Shown here: one piece after another, positions 54,310 to 63,688 of the stretch
Position numbering within the stretch: the stretch's first letter is position 1
Layout: every line of letters starts with the position of its first letter
DNA from: Terrisporobacter glycolicus ATCC 14880 = DSM 1288
GTDB taxonomy: Bacteria; Bacillota; Clostridia; Peptostreptococcales; Peptostreptococcaceae
Assembly (NCBI RefSeq): GCF_036812735.1
Contig: NZ_CP117523.1
Location: 744,001-808,000 of the forward strand
DNA length: 64,000 nt
Direction of reading: 5' to 3'
Translations under genes and position numbers: made by a program
The notes under the pieces: generated by a model
Databases searched by the model: none
What the model was told of the DNA's origin: nothing
What the model saw: the letters and a program-made list of their open reading frames with translations, nothing else

Positions 54310-55875
54310 ATGAAAATAACAAGTAAATTATTAGCATTAGGTCTTGCAGGAACAATGCTTTTATCAGTTGGGTGTTCCAGTAAGGGAGGTTCATCCGAAG
54401 GCTCTAACATAACATCAATGAGCATAGTAGCAGGTGGTGATGCAGTTAATTTAAATCCGCTTTATGCAAATGATAGAGTTTCTATGACAGTGATGAATTC
54501 TTTATTTAATCCATTATACGTGGTAAATGAGAAGGGTGAGAAAACGTTTTATTTAGCGGAGAGTGTTAATCCATCAGACGACTTTTTAACTTACACAGTA
54601 AAATTGAAGCCTAATTTAAAATGGCATGATGGAGAAGCTTTAACAGCAGACGATTTAATATTTACAATGGACAGTATATTAGATGAAAAACAAGCGGCAA
54701 TAAGTAGGGGAAAATTTGTTATAGAAGATAAAGCCGTAGAAGTAAAAAAAATAGATGATACTACAGTGGAATTTAAATTACCGGGAGTATCTACTTCATT
54801 TGAAAGTATGTTAGGAGATATAAGAATAATACCTAAGCATATTTATAAAGATGAAAAAGATTTGGCAAAAAGTGAGAAAAATAGTAAGCCAATAGGTAAT
54901 GGTGCATATAAATTTAAAGAATATAAAACTGGAGAGTTAATAACTCTAGAAAGATTTGATGAATACTATGGAGAAAAAGGCAATCTAGAAACTGTTACTT
55001 ATAGAGTTATAGCTGATTCTAACTCTGCAAACATGGCACTTCAAAATGGAGAAGTACAAGCTAAATATGTTCAACCAGATGAAGTTGCAGATGTTGAAGG
55101 CAAAGGAAATGTTGACATAGTTGCATTTGACGAAGGAATGGTAGACAACCTTGTATTTATGCAAGATGTAAATAAAACTTTAAAAGATGCTAAAGTAAGA
55201 CAAGCTTTATCCTATGCTATAAATAAAGATGAAATAATTACTGCAGCATATAAATCAGAAGAATACGCAGAAAAAGCTTATTCATTATTTGCATCAAGTA
55301 CAATGTCATATACTAATGATGTAGAAAAGTATGAACAAGATAAAGAAAAATCTAAAAAGTTATTAAAAGAAGCTGGAGCAAGTGACTTAAAATTAAAGTT
55401 AGCTTACAGCACTCATAAGAGTCAACAAGAAAAAATAGCTTTAGTTATACAAAGCAACTTAAAAGAAGTTGGAGTAGAAGTAGAATTGAAACCTATGGAG
55501 AAAAGTGCATTCTATGGTGAGTTATGGGATGGAAAAAATGCAAGTTTTGATTTAGCTTTAAATGGTTATGTAATGGGAAGTGAACCAGCTGAATATGCAT
55601 CAATATTTGTAAGCGGCGGAAGTGATAATATTGCTGGTTATTCTAACAAAAAAATTGATAAGAAATTCAAAGAAGCTTTAAAAGAAACTGACGAAACAAA
55701 AAGATCTGACTTATATAAAGAAATACAAAAAACTTTAGCTGAGGATGCTGCACTTTATCCAATTTGTTACTCTAAATCTATAGTAGCAGTAGACAAAAAC
55801 TATGATGTAACAGAGGCTAATTTAGTTCCTATATTTATGTTTAGAGATTTAAATGGCATAAAAGTAAAAAACTAA
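54310..55875 (+). CDS. Oligopeptide/dipeptide ABC transporter substrate-binding lipoprotein
   Basis: 521 aa from ATG 54310; the ATG at 54298 overlaps the GGAGGG ribosome binding site. Lipobox LLSVGC (Cys near 22), then the SBP_bac_5 fold with YTVKLKPNLKWHDGEALTADD and VRQALSYAINKDEI. It binds peptides outside the membrane for the four-gene transporter that follows. A hairpin terminator after it probably leaves most transcripts covering this gene alone. Confidence 0.92.
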   Translation: MKITSKLLALGLAGTMLLSVGCSSKGGSSEGSNITSMSIVAGGDAVNLNPLYANDRVSMTVMNSLFNPLYVVNEKGEKTFYLAESVNPSDDFLTYTVKLKPNLKWHDGEALTADDLIFTMDSILDEKQAAISRGKFVIEDKAVEVKKIDDTTVEFKLPGVSTSFESMLGDIRIIPKHIYKDEKDLAKSEKNSKPIGNGAYKFKEYKTGELITLERFDEYYGEKGNLETVTYRVIADSNSANMALQNGEVQAKYVQPDEVADVEGKGNVDIVAFDEGMVDNLVFMQDVNKTLKDAKVRQALSYAINKDEIITAAYKSEEYAEKAYSLFASSTMSYTNDVEKYEQDKEKSKKLLKEAGASDLKLKLAYSTHKSQQEKIALVIQSNLKEVGVEVELKPMEKSAFYGELWDGKNASFDLALNGYVMGSEPAEYASIFVSGGSDNIAGYSNKKIDKKFKEALKETDETKRSDLYKEIQKTLAEDAALYPICYSKSIVAVDKNYDVTEANLVPIFMFRDLNGIKVKN

Positions 55876-55885
55876 TATGATATAG

Positions 55886-55917
55886 AAAATAGCCGTATTT
55901 CTTACGGCTATTTTTTT
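55886..55917 (+). terminator. Intercistronic terminator between the binding protein and permease genes
   Basis: A perfect 12-bp stem (55886-55897/55903-55914) with seven T. Partial read-through would give excess binding protein over membrane components. Confidence 0.85.
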
Positions 55918-55941
55918 AGACAAGAAAAATAGGAGAGTAAT

Positions 55942-56886
55942 ATGAAAAATAAAATTGTAAAAAGATTATTGGGATTAATACCAATGTTATTTTTTATATC
56001 ATTAGTGTCATTTTTATTAATGCAAATGGCACCGGGAGACCCGCTTCAAGCATATATAACACCACAAATGAATCCTGATGATATAGAAAGAATAAGAGTA
56101 AGTATGGGATTGGACCAACCAATTATAGTCCAATACTTTAAATGGCTAATAAACGCAGTACAGGGTAATTTAGGATATTCTTTAATAAGTCATAGACCAG
56201 TTTTTCAAGTGATTATGGAAAGACTTCCAAGTACACTCTTAATCACAGTTACAGCATTAGTATTGTCAATATTAGTTGCTATACCAGTTGGGCTTGTGTC
56301 AGGATATAAAAAAGATTCCATTGTAGATAAGGTATTAAATGTAATTTCATATTTAGGAATATCAATACCAAGTTTTTGGTTCGCCATGATGCTTATATAT
56401 ACTTTTTCGTTAAAATTAGGCTTATTACCTAGTGTTGGCATGAGAACTGTAGGGGTAGAAAATACTGTAGACCTACTTAAACACATGATAATGCCGGTAA
56501 TTATTCTTAGCTATTATAATATTTGTGTATTTACTAGATATATAAGGTCCAGTACTATTAGTCAACTTAGAGAGGACTACGTACTTACGCAAAGAGCTTA
56601 TGGTGCAACTACTAAAGATATATTATTTAAGCATGTATTTAAAAATACTTTATTACCTGTTATAACAATATTTGCAATGTCACTTCCACAACTTGTAACA
56701 GGAGCTTTTATAACAGAGACAATTTTTGGATGGCCTGGAATGGGACAATTAGGGATAAACTCAATTTTTGGATATGATTATCCTGTTGTTATGGGAATAA
56801 CTATGTTTTCCTCTCTAATATTAATAATCGGAAACTTAATTGCGGATATATTATATGAGTTAATAGATCCAAGAATTAAAGCATAA
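55942..56886 (+). CDS. Peptide ABC transporter permease, DppB/OppB type
   Basis: 314 aa, six helices, opening IVKRLLGLIPMLFFISLVSF and MAPGDP, both family marks. The coupling loop is TQRAYGATTKDILFKHVFKNTLLPV. Membrane half of the peptide importer with the next gene. AGGAGAG ribosome binding site. Confidence 0.93.
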   Translation: MKNKIVKRLLGLIPMLFFISLVSFLLMQMAPGDPLQAYITPQMNPDDIERIRVSMGLDQPIIVQYFKWLINAVQGNLGYSLISHRPVFQVIMERLPSTLLITVTALVLSILVAIPVGLVSGYKKDSIVDKVLNVISYLGISIPSFWFAMMLIYTFSLKLGLLPSVGMRTVGVENTVDLLKHMIMPVIILSYYNICVFTRYIRSSTISQLREDYVLTQRAYGATTKDILFKHVFKNTLLPVITIFAMSLPQLVTGAFITETIFGWPGMGQLGINSIFGYDYPVVMGITMFSSLILIIGNLIADILYELIDPRIKA

Positions 56887-56902
56887 ATGGGAGGAAAGAT
56901 AA

Positions 56903-57736
56903 ATGGTAGAAAGATTAAAAAATAATTTCAAAGATAATAAATTAGCCATAATGGCCCTTGCTATTATAGGAATATTATGTATTGCTTGTATACTAGCATT
57001 CTTAAGTCCTTTTGATCCAAATAAAATAGATCCAGTTAATGGACTTAAATCACCTGGTGGAGGTAATATATTTGGAACTGATAATATGGGAAGAGACTAT
57101 TTTACAAGGTCTTTATATGGAGGAAGAGTTTCTTTAACAGTAGGTTTTTTATCTATGTTAATTTCTACAGCATTTGGCACAATTGTAGGAACTATAAGTG
57201 GTTACTTTGGTGGAAAAATAGATGGTTTTATAACTAGATTTATAGATATATTAATGTGTATACCAACATTTTTCTTGATTCTAGTGATAAATTCATACTT
57301 AGGGTCTGGTATCCAAAATATAATTTTTGTAATTGGATTTTTAGGATGGATGAGCATTGCTAGAGTAGTAAGGGCTGAAACTTTATCAGTTAAAGAAAGA
57401 GAATATATATTGTATGCAAAGTCTGTAGGCCAAAGTCATTTTAATATTATTTTTAAACACATAATACCGAGTATACTTCCTACTATAATCGTTGCATCTA
57501 GTATCAATATAGCAAGTGCAATACTTATGGAATCATCTCTTAGTTTCTTAGGTTTAGGAGTACAGCAACCAAATGCATCTTGGGGTAGTATGTTAAAGGA
57601 TGCACAAGCTTACTTAGGACAAGCACCATATATGGCAATGTTCCCAGGTATGTTTATATTATTAACAGTGCTAAGTTTTAACTTGATTGGTGATACTTTA
57701 AGATCAACATTTGAGGCTAAGGCAAATGATAGGTAG
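56903..57736 (+). CDS. Peptide ABC transporter permease, DppC/OppC type
   Basis: 277 aa, six helices. OppC_N region with FDPNKIDPVNGL, the motif GTDNMGRDYFTRSLYGGRVSL and the coupling loop YAKSVGQSHFNIIFKHIIPSILP. Preceded by GGGAGG; 16 bases after the dppB-like gene. Confidence 0.93.
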   Translation: MVERLKNNFKDNKLAIMALAIIGILCIACILAFLSPFDPNKIDPVNGLKSPGGGNIFGTDNMGRDYFTRSLYGGRVSLTVGFLSMLISTAFGTIVGTISGYFGGKIDGFITRFIDILMCIPTFFLILVINSYLGSGIQNIIFVIGFLGWMSIARVVRAETLSVKEREYILYAKSVGQSHFNIIFKHIIPSILPTIIVASSINIASAILMESSLSFLGLGVQQPNASWGSMLKDAQAYLGQAPYMAMFPGMFILLTVLSFNLIGDTLRSTFEAKANDR

Positions 57737-57745
57737 GTGGAAAGA

Positions 57746-58738
57746 ATGAATAATATACTAGAAGTAAAAAACTTAAAAACGTCTTTCTTTACAAAACAAG
57801 GTGAAGTACAAGCCGTAAGAAAAGTAAGTTTTAATATAGGAAGAAAAGAAATTGTAGGGTTAGTTGGGGAAAGTGGTAGTGGAAAGAGTATAACTTCAAA
57901 ATCCATAATGGGTCTAATAAGTAGCCCAGGAAAAGTAGTGGGCGGAGAAATACTATTTGGAGGTAGAGACTTAGCTAAGTTAAATGAAAGTGAAATGAGA
58001 AAAATAAGAGGAAATGAAATTTCTATGATTTTTCAAGATTCAATGACAGCTTTAAACCCACTTATAAAAGTAGGCAAACAAATAAGTGAAGTACTAATGA
58101 GACACCAAAAAGTTAACAAAAATGAAGCTAGAAAAAAGGCAATAGATTTACTTAGAATGGTAGGAATACCATCACCAGAAGTAAGGGTTGATAATTATCC
58201 ACATGAATTTAGTGGAGGTATGAGACAAAGAGTCTGTATAGCTATGGCTATGAGTTCATCACCTAAATTGTTAATAGCAGATGAACCTACTACAGCATTA
58301 GATGTGACCATACAAGCACAGATTTTAAGGTTAATTAAAAATCTGAACAAAGAAAATGAAAGCTCAACTATTTTAATAACTCATGACCTTGGAGTAGTCT
58401 ATAATACTTGTGACAAAGTTATAGTAATGTACGGTGGACAAATTATGGAAACTGGAACAGTGAAGGAAATATTTGAAAGCCCTAAACATCCGTATACCAT
58501 AGGTCTTTTAAAGTCTATACCAAAGAGTAACTCATATGAAAAAGAAAGACTAGTTCCAATTCAAGGCTCACCACCTAATTTGCTTAATCCACCAAGTGGA
58601 TGTCCTTTCTATGATAGATGTGATAAGAAAGATGATATTTGTAAAAAAACTATTGAAACAAATGTATTAAGTAAAACACATAAAGTAAATTGTGCAAAAT
58701 TAAGCGAGGATGAGAAAAATGAATTTGGTAGAAGTTAA
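57746..58738 (+). CDS. Peptide ABC transporter ATP-binding protein, DppD/OppD type
   Basis: 330 aa from ATG 57746; the GTG at 57737 overlaps the GGTGG ribosome binding site. Walker A GESGSGKSI, signature FSGGMRQRVCIAMAM, Walker B LLIADEPT, H-loop TH. The C-terminal oligo_HPY region has cysteines CPFYDRCDKKDDIC that in the family bind a 4Fe-4S cluster. Confidence 0.93.
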   Translation: MNNILEVKNLKTSFFTKQGEVQAVRKVSFNIGRKEIVGLVGESGSGKSITSKSIMGLISSPGKVVGGEILFGGRDLAKLNESEMRKIRGNEISMIFQDSMTALNPLIKVGKQISEVLMRHQKVNKNEARKKAIDLLRMVGIPSPEVRVDNYPHEFSGGMRQRVCIAMAMSSSPKLLIADEPTTALDVTIQAQILRLIKNLNKENESSTILITHDLGVVYNTCDKVIVMYGGQIMETGTVKEIFESPKHPYTIGLLKSIPKSNSYEKERLVPIQGSPPNLLNPPSGCPFYDRCDKKDDICKKTIETNVLSKTHKVNCAKLSEDEKNEFGRS

Positions 58739-59672
58739 GAATTTAAAAAAATACTTCACTCAAGGTATTGGAATCTTGAAAAGAGATATTAAAGAAGTTA
58801 AAGCAGTAGATGATGTAAGTTTTAATATAAAAAAAGGAGAAACTTTAGGATTAGTTGGAGAGAGTGGGTGTGGTAAATCCACTTTAGGAAGAACTTTAAT
58901 AAGGCTTTATGAAGTAACAGATGGAGAAATATTATTTGATGGAGAAGATATAAGCAAAAAGAACGAAAAAGAATTAAAATCTTTCAGAAAAAGAATTCAA
59001 ACTATTTTTCAAGATCCTTATGCTTCATTAAACCCAAATATGATGGTAAAAGATATAATAAAAGAGCCTCTTGATATCCATACAGACTATTGTAATAAAG
59101 AAAAAGAAGCAATTGTTTATGAAATGCTAGAAAAGGTAGGTCTATCTAGAGACTGTGCTAGAAAGTATCCCCATGAATTTAGTGGGGGGCAAAGGCAAAG
59201 AATTGGTATAGCAAGAGCATTATCAGTTAAGCCAGATTTTGTTTTTTGTGATGAACCTATTTCAGCATTAGATGTATCTATACAAGCTCAAGTTATTAAT
59301 TTACTAGAAGATTTACAAAAGGAATTTGATGTAACCTATCTTTTTATTGCACATGATTTATCTATGGTTAGACATATTTCAGATAGAGTATGTGTCATGT
59401 ACCTAGGTAAAATTGTAGAAATTGGTAATAGTGAGGATATATATATAAATCCTAAACATCCTTATACTAAAGCCTTGCTTAGTAGTATACCATCTATTGA
59501 TAATGAAAGAATGGAAGAGATATTGGAGGGTGATGTTCCTAATCCAATAAATCCTCCCTCTGGATGTAGCTTTAGAACTAGATGCAAATTATGCGAAGAA
59601 ATATGTACAAAAGAAGAGCCAAAGGCAAAAATATATGAAAATAATCAGATAGTTTATTGCCACTTAATGTAA
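58719..59672 (+). CDS. Peptide ABC transporter ATP-binding protein, DppF/OppF type
   Basis: 317 aa from ATG 58719, with GAGGA 8 bases upstream; an ATG at 58710 overlaps that site. It overlaps the end of the previous gene by 20 bases. Walker A GESGCGKST, signature FSGGQRQRIGIARAL, Walker B FVFCDEPISALD, H-loop AHD, and the oligo_HPY cysteines CSFRTRCKLCEEIC. It completes a five-gene peptide importer. Confidence 0.93.
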   Translation: MNLVEVKNLKKYFTQGIGILKRDIKEVKAVDDVSFNIKKGETLGLVGESGCGKSTLGRTLIRLYEVTDGEILFDGEDISKKNEKELKSFRKRIQTIFQDPYASLNPNMMVKDIIKEPLDIHTDYCNKEKEAIVYEMLEKVGLSRDCARKYPHEFSGGQRQRIGIARALSVKPDFVFCDEPISALDVSIQAQVINLLEDLQKEFDVTYLFIAHDLSMVRHISDRVCVMYLGKIVEIGNSEDIYINPKHPYTKALLSSIPSIDNERMEEILEGDVPNPINPPSGCSFRTRCKLCEEICTKEEPKAKIYENNQIVYCHLM

Positions 59673-59697
59673 AACACAGACTATAAGTCTGTGTTTT
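59671..59697 (+). terminator. Terminator of the Opp/Dpp operon
   Basis: A perfect 12-bp stem (59671-59682/59686-59697) overlapping the stop codon. Confidence 0.88.
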
Positions 59698-59732
59698 TAT
59701 TATTTATAAAACTTATATTTATATGATTAAAA

Positions 59733-60668
59733 TTAAGGAATATATTTTTCTACAAAATCATTTATTGTAAGCCAATAAAGATAAGGTGAAATTAAATCTG
59801 AATTTGCATGCTCAGCACCTTCAATAGTTAATTTTTCCTTTGGAGATTTAGTGGCATTATATAACTTGTCCATCATAGAATAAGGAACAAATTTATCACT
59901 ATCACCATGAATATAAAGAATGGGCACAGTAGACTTTTTTACTGCATCTATGGCGGAAGCTTCTTTAAAAGAATATCCAGCTCTTAATTTAGTAATAATA
60001 TTAGTAACATTTAGGACATAAGATGTCGGTACGTTTAAATAAGTTTCTAATTCATAACTAAATTCATCCCAAACGGAAGTATAAGCACAATCAGATATAA
60101 TAGCCTTCACATTAGGAGGTAAATCCTCTCCTGAAGCCATTAAAACCGTGGCAGCACCCATAGAAGTACCATGAAGAACTATTTTAGAATTTGAATTATT
60201 TTGAATTATAAAGTTAATCCAACTTATTATATCTAGTCTATCGTCCCAACCCATTCCAATATAATCACCTTCACTCCTTCCATGACTTCTTAGGTCTGGA
60301 ATTAACACATTATATCCCATTTCATAAAAGTATTTTGCTTTAACACTCATTAATTTACCGCTACCACCATAACCATGAACAACAATCGCCCATTTATCAG
60401 TATTATTATTTTGATTTATTGTATAAGCATGTAAATTTAAATTATCATTTGATTCAATATAACTCTCGGTATAATTAGACTCTTTTTCAAGCCATTTTTC
60501 ATCATCTCGTAGTTTATCCCCGTTATGATCTGCATAAACTATATCTTTTGAATAATTTGCATTTACTGCTAAATTATAAAAGAATATTCCTACCAAAGAA
60601 CTAACCCCTAGGCATCCAATCAAGAGTACAAGCGAAAGGGTTATTATTATTTTCTTAATTTTTTTCAT
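59733..60668 (-). CDS. Membrane-anchored alpha/beta hydrolase (Bem46-like)
   Basis: 311 aa from the ATG at 60668, 8 bases after GGGGG on the minus strand; a further ATG at 60683 lies inside or before that site. One N-terminal helix (about 8-29), then an alpha/beta hydrolase with VVHGYGGSGK, nucleophile elbow GTSMGAATV (Ser), Asp in HGDSDKFVP and His in EGAEHAN. It likely hydrolyses an ester at the outer membrane face. Substrate unknown. Confidence 0.88.
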   Translation of the reverse strand: MKKIKKIIITLSLVLLIGCLGVSSLVGIFFYNLAVNANYSKDIVYADHNGDKLRDDEKWLEKESNYTESYIESNDNLNLHAYTINQNNNTDKWAIVVHGYGGSGKLMSVKAKYFYEMGYNVLIPDLRSHGRSEGDYIGMGWDDRLDIISWINFIIQNNSNSKIVLHGTSMGAATVLMASGEDLPPNVKAIISDCAYTSVWDEFSYELETYLNVPTSYVLNVTNIITKLRAGYSFKEASAIDAVKKSTVPILYIHGDSDKFVPYSMMDKLYNATKSPKEKLTIEGAEHANSDLISPYLYWLTINDFVEKYIP

Positions 60669-60852
60669 ACATAATACCCCCATAAAGATTTAAGAAATAT
60701 ATTATCATATGTTGCTTATATTTTGACGTAGTATCATTTGGAATAAGTGATAAAAAATGTAATATATCACAGGATATAGTCTTTATTACTGGCTTTATAA
60801 CTTATATATATAATTTATACTCTATTAATTATATATATAAAAGTAGTAGAAT

Positions 60853-60900
60853 TATAAAGGACATTATTTCACAAAGTGAGACGACAAATGTCCTTTTATA
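60853..60900 (+). promoter_or_regulatory. Long hairpin in the leader of the PTS regulator
   Basis: ATAAAGGACATT (60854-60865) pairs with 60887-60899 (one bulge) around an inner hairpin (TTTCAC with GTGAGA). A short T run lies within the 3' arm. Because the upstream gene is divergent, it is not a terminator for a + strand neighbour. It may attenuate the regulator operon or be an operator. No LicT-type RAT consensus was seen. Confidence 0.45.
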
Positions 60901-60966
60901 AGAGAAATATAAAGACTATTTAAAAAAAATACTTATTGATACTATATAAATATGAAGGAGATAAAA

Positions 60967-62901
60967 ATGATAAAAGCAACAAGTAGACAAAGAGGAATAA
61001 TAAATGCAATTATAAGTTCTGATGGTTATATAAGTGGAAATGATTTAGCAAAAATAAATCAGATATCTGTAAAAACAGTACAAAGAGAGATAAAGGATAT
61101 AAATGATTTTTTACAATCATACAATTGTGAAATAATTTCTAAAAGAAGTCATGGATATAAAATAAAATATGAGAATTACGACGATTACAAAGTGCTAAAA
61201 AGTATAGTTGGAGAAATCGATTGCAACTGTATGTACACCTTAGAAGAAAATAGGGTGGAATGGCTAATTAGAAAGCTAGCATTTCTATATGTGGATAGCG
61301 AAACAGAATCAATAAAACAAGATGAGTTATGTGATGAGTTATTTATAAGTTTATCTACATTAAAAAATGATTTAAAAGTCGTAAAAAATATATTACATAA
61401 TTATGACTTAAAATTATCCCGCAAAGGAAATTCAGGTGTTTATATTAGTGGTGATGAAGCTAAGTTTAGATACTTTTTATCTGATTATATTGTTCATAAA
61501 ATAGGACAAGAAAAATCAGGTACTATTTTAGAAATGATAGATACAAAATCTTCAGAAAGTATTAAATCTATAATAATTGATGTAATAAACAGATATGACT
61601 TAAACATTACTGATTTAGGATTTGATAATTTATTCAATCATATAGTTATTACTATTACAAGAATAAAAAATGACAAGATTATCAATGAAGAAAAAGTAAA
61701 GAATATACCAGCAGATGAAATGGAATATGAAGCATCATTAAATCTTTGTAGGCAAATATGTAAGTTGACGGAAATTCAATTTCCAACAGCAGAAGTTGTG
61801 TATATATATCAGCATTTAAAATCTCAAAACAGATTATTTAAAGATGATAACTATTCCATAGATGAAGAAGATAGTAAAAATTTAAAAACTATAAGAAAGT
61901 CTTTAAAAGAGATTTATTTACAAATAGGTATAGATTTTACTCATGATGAAATACTGGAAAATGGTCTTCTTGTTCACTTAAAAAGTGTTCTTCACAGAAT
62001 ACAATACAAAATGAAAATAAGAAATAATCTGCTAGACCAAATAAAGAAAAACTATGTACTAGCTTACGAGCTATCAAACTTCTTGGCTAAAGCAATAGAA
62101 GAAGATATGAATGTGGAAGTAGATGAGAATGAAGTTGGATTTTTGGCACTACATTTTGGTGGTGCACTAGAAAGGATGAACATAAAGGGAAGAAAAGATA
62201 GACTTCGAGTAATTGTTATATGTGCATCTGGCATGGGAACATCCATACTTCTAAGAAGCAAATTATCAAATAGATTTGGATCTAAAATTCAGATTTGTGG
62301 AGTATATCCATCTTATAAATTGGAGGAGTTAGATTTTAAAGATATTGACTTGATAATTTCAACTATTAATCTACAGTACAAAAACTTACCTATTATAAAT
62401 GTATCACCTATTCTAAGTGATACAGATATGAATAAAATAAATCATTTTATAAGTAAAGGAAATGAAAATTACAAACTAGATATAAAATCATACTTTAAAG
62501 ATGAAATATTCTCACCAAACTTAAATAAGGATAATTACTTAGATGTGGTAGAATACATGTCCAATAAAATGTATGAATTAGGATATATAGACGAAGTAAT
62601 GAAAAATTCCTTTATAGAAAGAGAACAACTTTCATCAACAGAAATAGGGAATATGGTTGCCATTCCTCATGCACTAGTTGGAGAAGTGAAAAAGCCTGGA
62701 ATTTATGTAGCAATTTTGGAAGAACCAATAAAATGGGTATACTCAGAAGTTCAACTAGTAATGATGATAGCCATAAATAAAGAGGTATTTCTAGAACATG
62801 AAAATTTATTCTTGGACATATATAACCAAGTTGATGAAATGTATAAAGTTGAAAAAATAATTAACAAAAAAGATTTGAATTATATTAAAAAATTATATTA
62901 A
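60967..62901 (+). CDS. BglG-family PTS-regulated transcriptional activator (LicR/MtlR type)
   Basis: 644 aa from ATG 60967, with GAAGGAG 6 bases upstream; the ATG at 60952 precedes that site. Two N-terminal HTH modules (SRQRGIINAIISSDGYISGNDLAK; QDELCDELFISLSTLKNDLK), two PRD domains (about 185-395), an EIIB-like domain with Cys in VICASGMGTS (about 415-500) and an EIIA domain with His in AIPHALVG (about 505-640). PTS phosphorylation of these sites controls DNA binding. It precedes the galactitol-type PTS genes by 18 bases and very likely activates them. Confidence 0.92.
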   Translation: MIKATSRQRGIINAIISSDGYISGNDLAKINQISVKTVQREIKDINDFLQSYNCEIISKRSHGYKIKYENYDDYKVLKSIVGEIDCNCMYTLEENRVEWLIRKLAFLYVDSETESIKQDELCDELFISLSTLKNDLKVVKNILHNYDLKLSRKGNSGVYISGDEAKFRYFLSDYIVHKIGQEKSGTILEMIDTKSSESIKSIIIDVINRYDLNITDLGFDNLFNHIVITITRIKNDKIINEEKVKNIPADEMEYEASLNLCRQICKLTEIQFPTAEVVYIYQHLKSQNRLFKDDNYSIDEEDSKNLKTIRKSLKEIYLQIGIDFTHDEILENGLLVHLKSVLHRIQYKMKIRNNLLDQIKKNYVLAYELSNFLAKAIEEDMNVEVDENEVGFLALHFGGALERMNIKGRKDRLRVIVICASGMGTSILLRSKLSNRFGSKIQICGVYPSYKLEELDFKDIDLIISTINLQYKNLPIINVSPILSDTDMNKINHFISKGNENYKLDIKSYFKDEIFSPNLNKDNYLDVVEYMSNKMYELGYIDEVMKNSFIEREQLSSTEIGNMVAIPHALVGEVKKPGIYVAILEEPIKWVYSEVQLVMMIAINKEVFLEHENLFLDIYNQVDEMYKVEKIINKKDLNYIKKLY

Positions 62902-62919
62902 TAAAGGGAGATTAGGATT

Positions 62920-63204
62920 ATGAAAAAAATAGTAGTAGCATGTGGAGCAGGAATAGCAACATCAACAGTAGCAATACAAAAATTAAAAGCTGGATTTGAA
63001 AAAAGAGGCTTAGGAGGACAAGTTTCATTTACTCAATGTACAGTAGCAGAATTACCAGGAAAAGTTGCAGGACATGATATGGTTGTTACTACAGCTCAAT
63101 TTAGCCAAAGTGTGGATATACCAGTTATATCAGGATTACCTTTTATAACAGGATTAGGAGTAGATAAATTAATGGATGATATAGTTGCAAAACTAGGAAT
63201 GTAG
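62920..63204 (+). CDS. gatB: PTS galactitol-type EIIB component
   Basis: 94 aa, full EIIB length. The phosphocysteine is Cys8 in VACGAGIATST. The fold and length fit the GatB group, which passes phosphate from EIIA to the sugar carried by EIIC. GGGAGA ribosome binding site. Actual sugar may be galactitol or another pentitol/hexitol. Confidence 0.9.
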   Translation: MKKIVVACGAGIATSTVAIQKLKAGFEKRGLGGQVSFTQCTVAELPGKVAGHDMVVTTAQFSQSVDIPVISGLPFITGLGVDKLMDDIVAKLGM

Positions 63205-63213
63205 GTGGAATGA

Positions 63214-63660
63214 ATGTTAAGCAAGGACCTAGTATTTTTAGATGTAGAATATAAAACTAGTGATGAATTTTTAAATTCTATAGCAGATGAACTATTAGAA
63301 AAAGGATATGTAAAAGAGTCTTTTAAAGATGCAATTATAAAAAGAGAAGAAGAATATCCGACTGCCATAGGAACTGAAAAATATAACTTAGCTATACCTC
63401 ATACAGATTCAGAACATGTAAATAAGCCAGGAGTAGCATTTGTAAGATTAAAAAATGAATGTGAATTTAAAGAAATGTGTACCAATAATGATATTAATGT
63501 AAATATGGCATTTGTATTATTAGTTACTCAAAAAGAAGAACAAGTAAGCCTTTTATCAAAATTAATGGGATTATTTGGAGAAAATGAATTTTTAGAGAGT
63601 TTATATAATGAGCAAGACCCATCAGTAATAGTAGAAGTTTTAAATAACAAAATATCATAA
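63214..63660 (+). CDS. gatA: PTS EIIA component (fructose/mannitol/galactitol class)
   Basis: 148 aa EIIA of the PTS_EIIA_2 class. The phosphohistidine lies in LAIPHTDSEHV near residue 68. It begins 9 bases after gatB behind AGGTGG. It accepts phosphate from HPr for the EIIB above. Confidence 0.9.
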   Translation: MLSKDLVFLDVEYKTSDEFLNSIADELLEKGYVKESFKDAIIKREEEYPTAIGTEKYNLAIPHTDSEHVNKPGVAFVRLKNECEFKEMCTNNDINVNMAFVLLVTQKEEQVSLLSKLMGLFGENEFLESLYNEQDPSVIVEVLNNKIS

Positions 63661-63688
63661 AAAATAATAAATAGGGGGAATAGTAATA

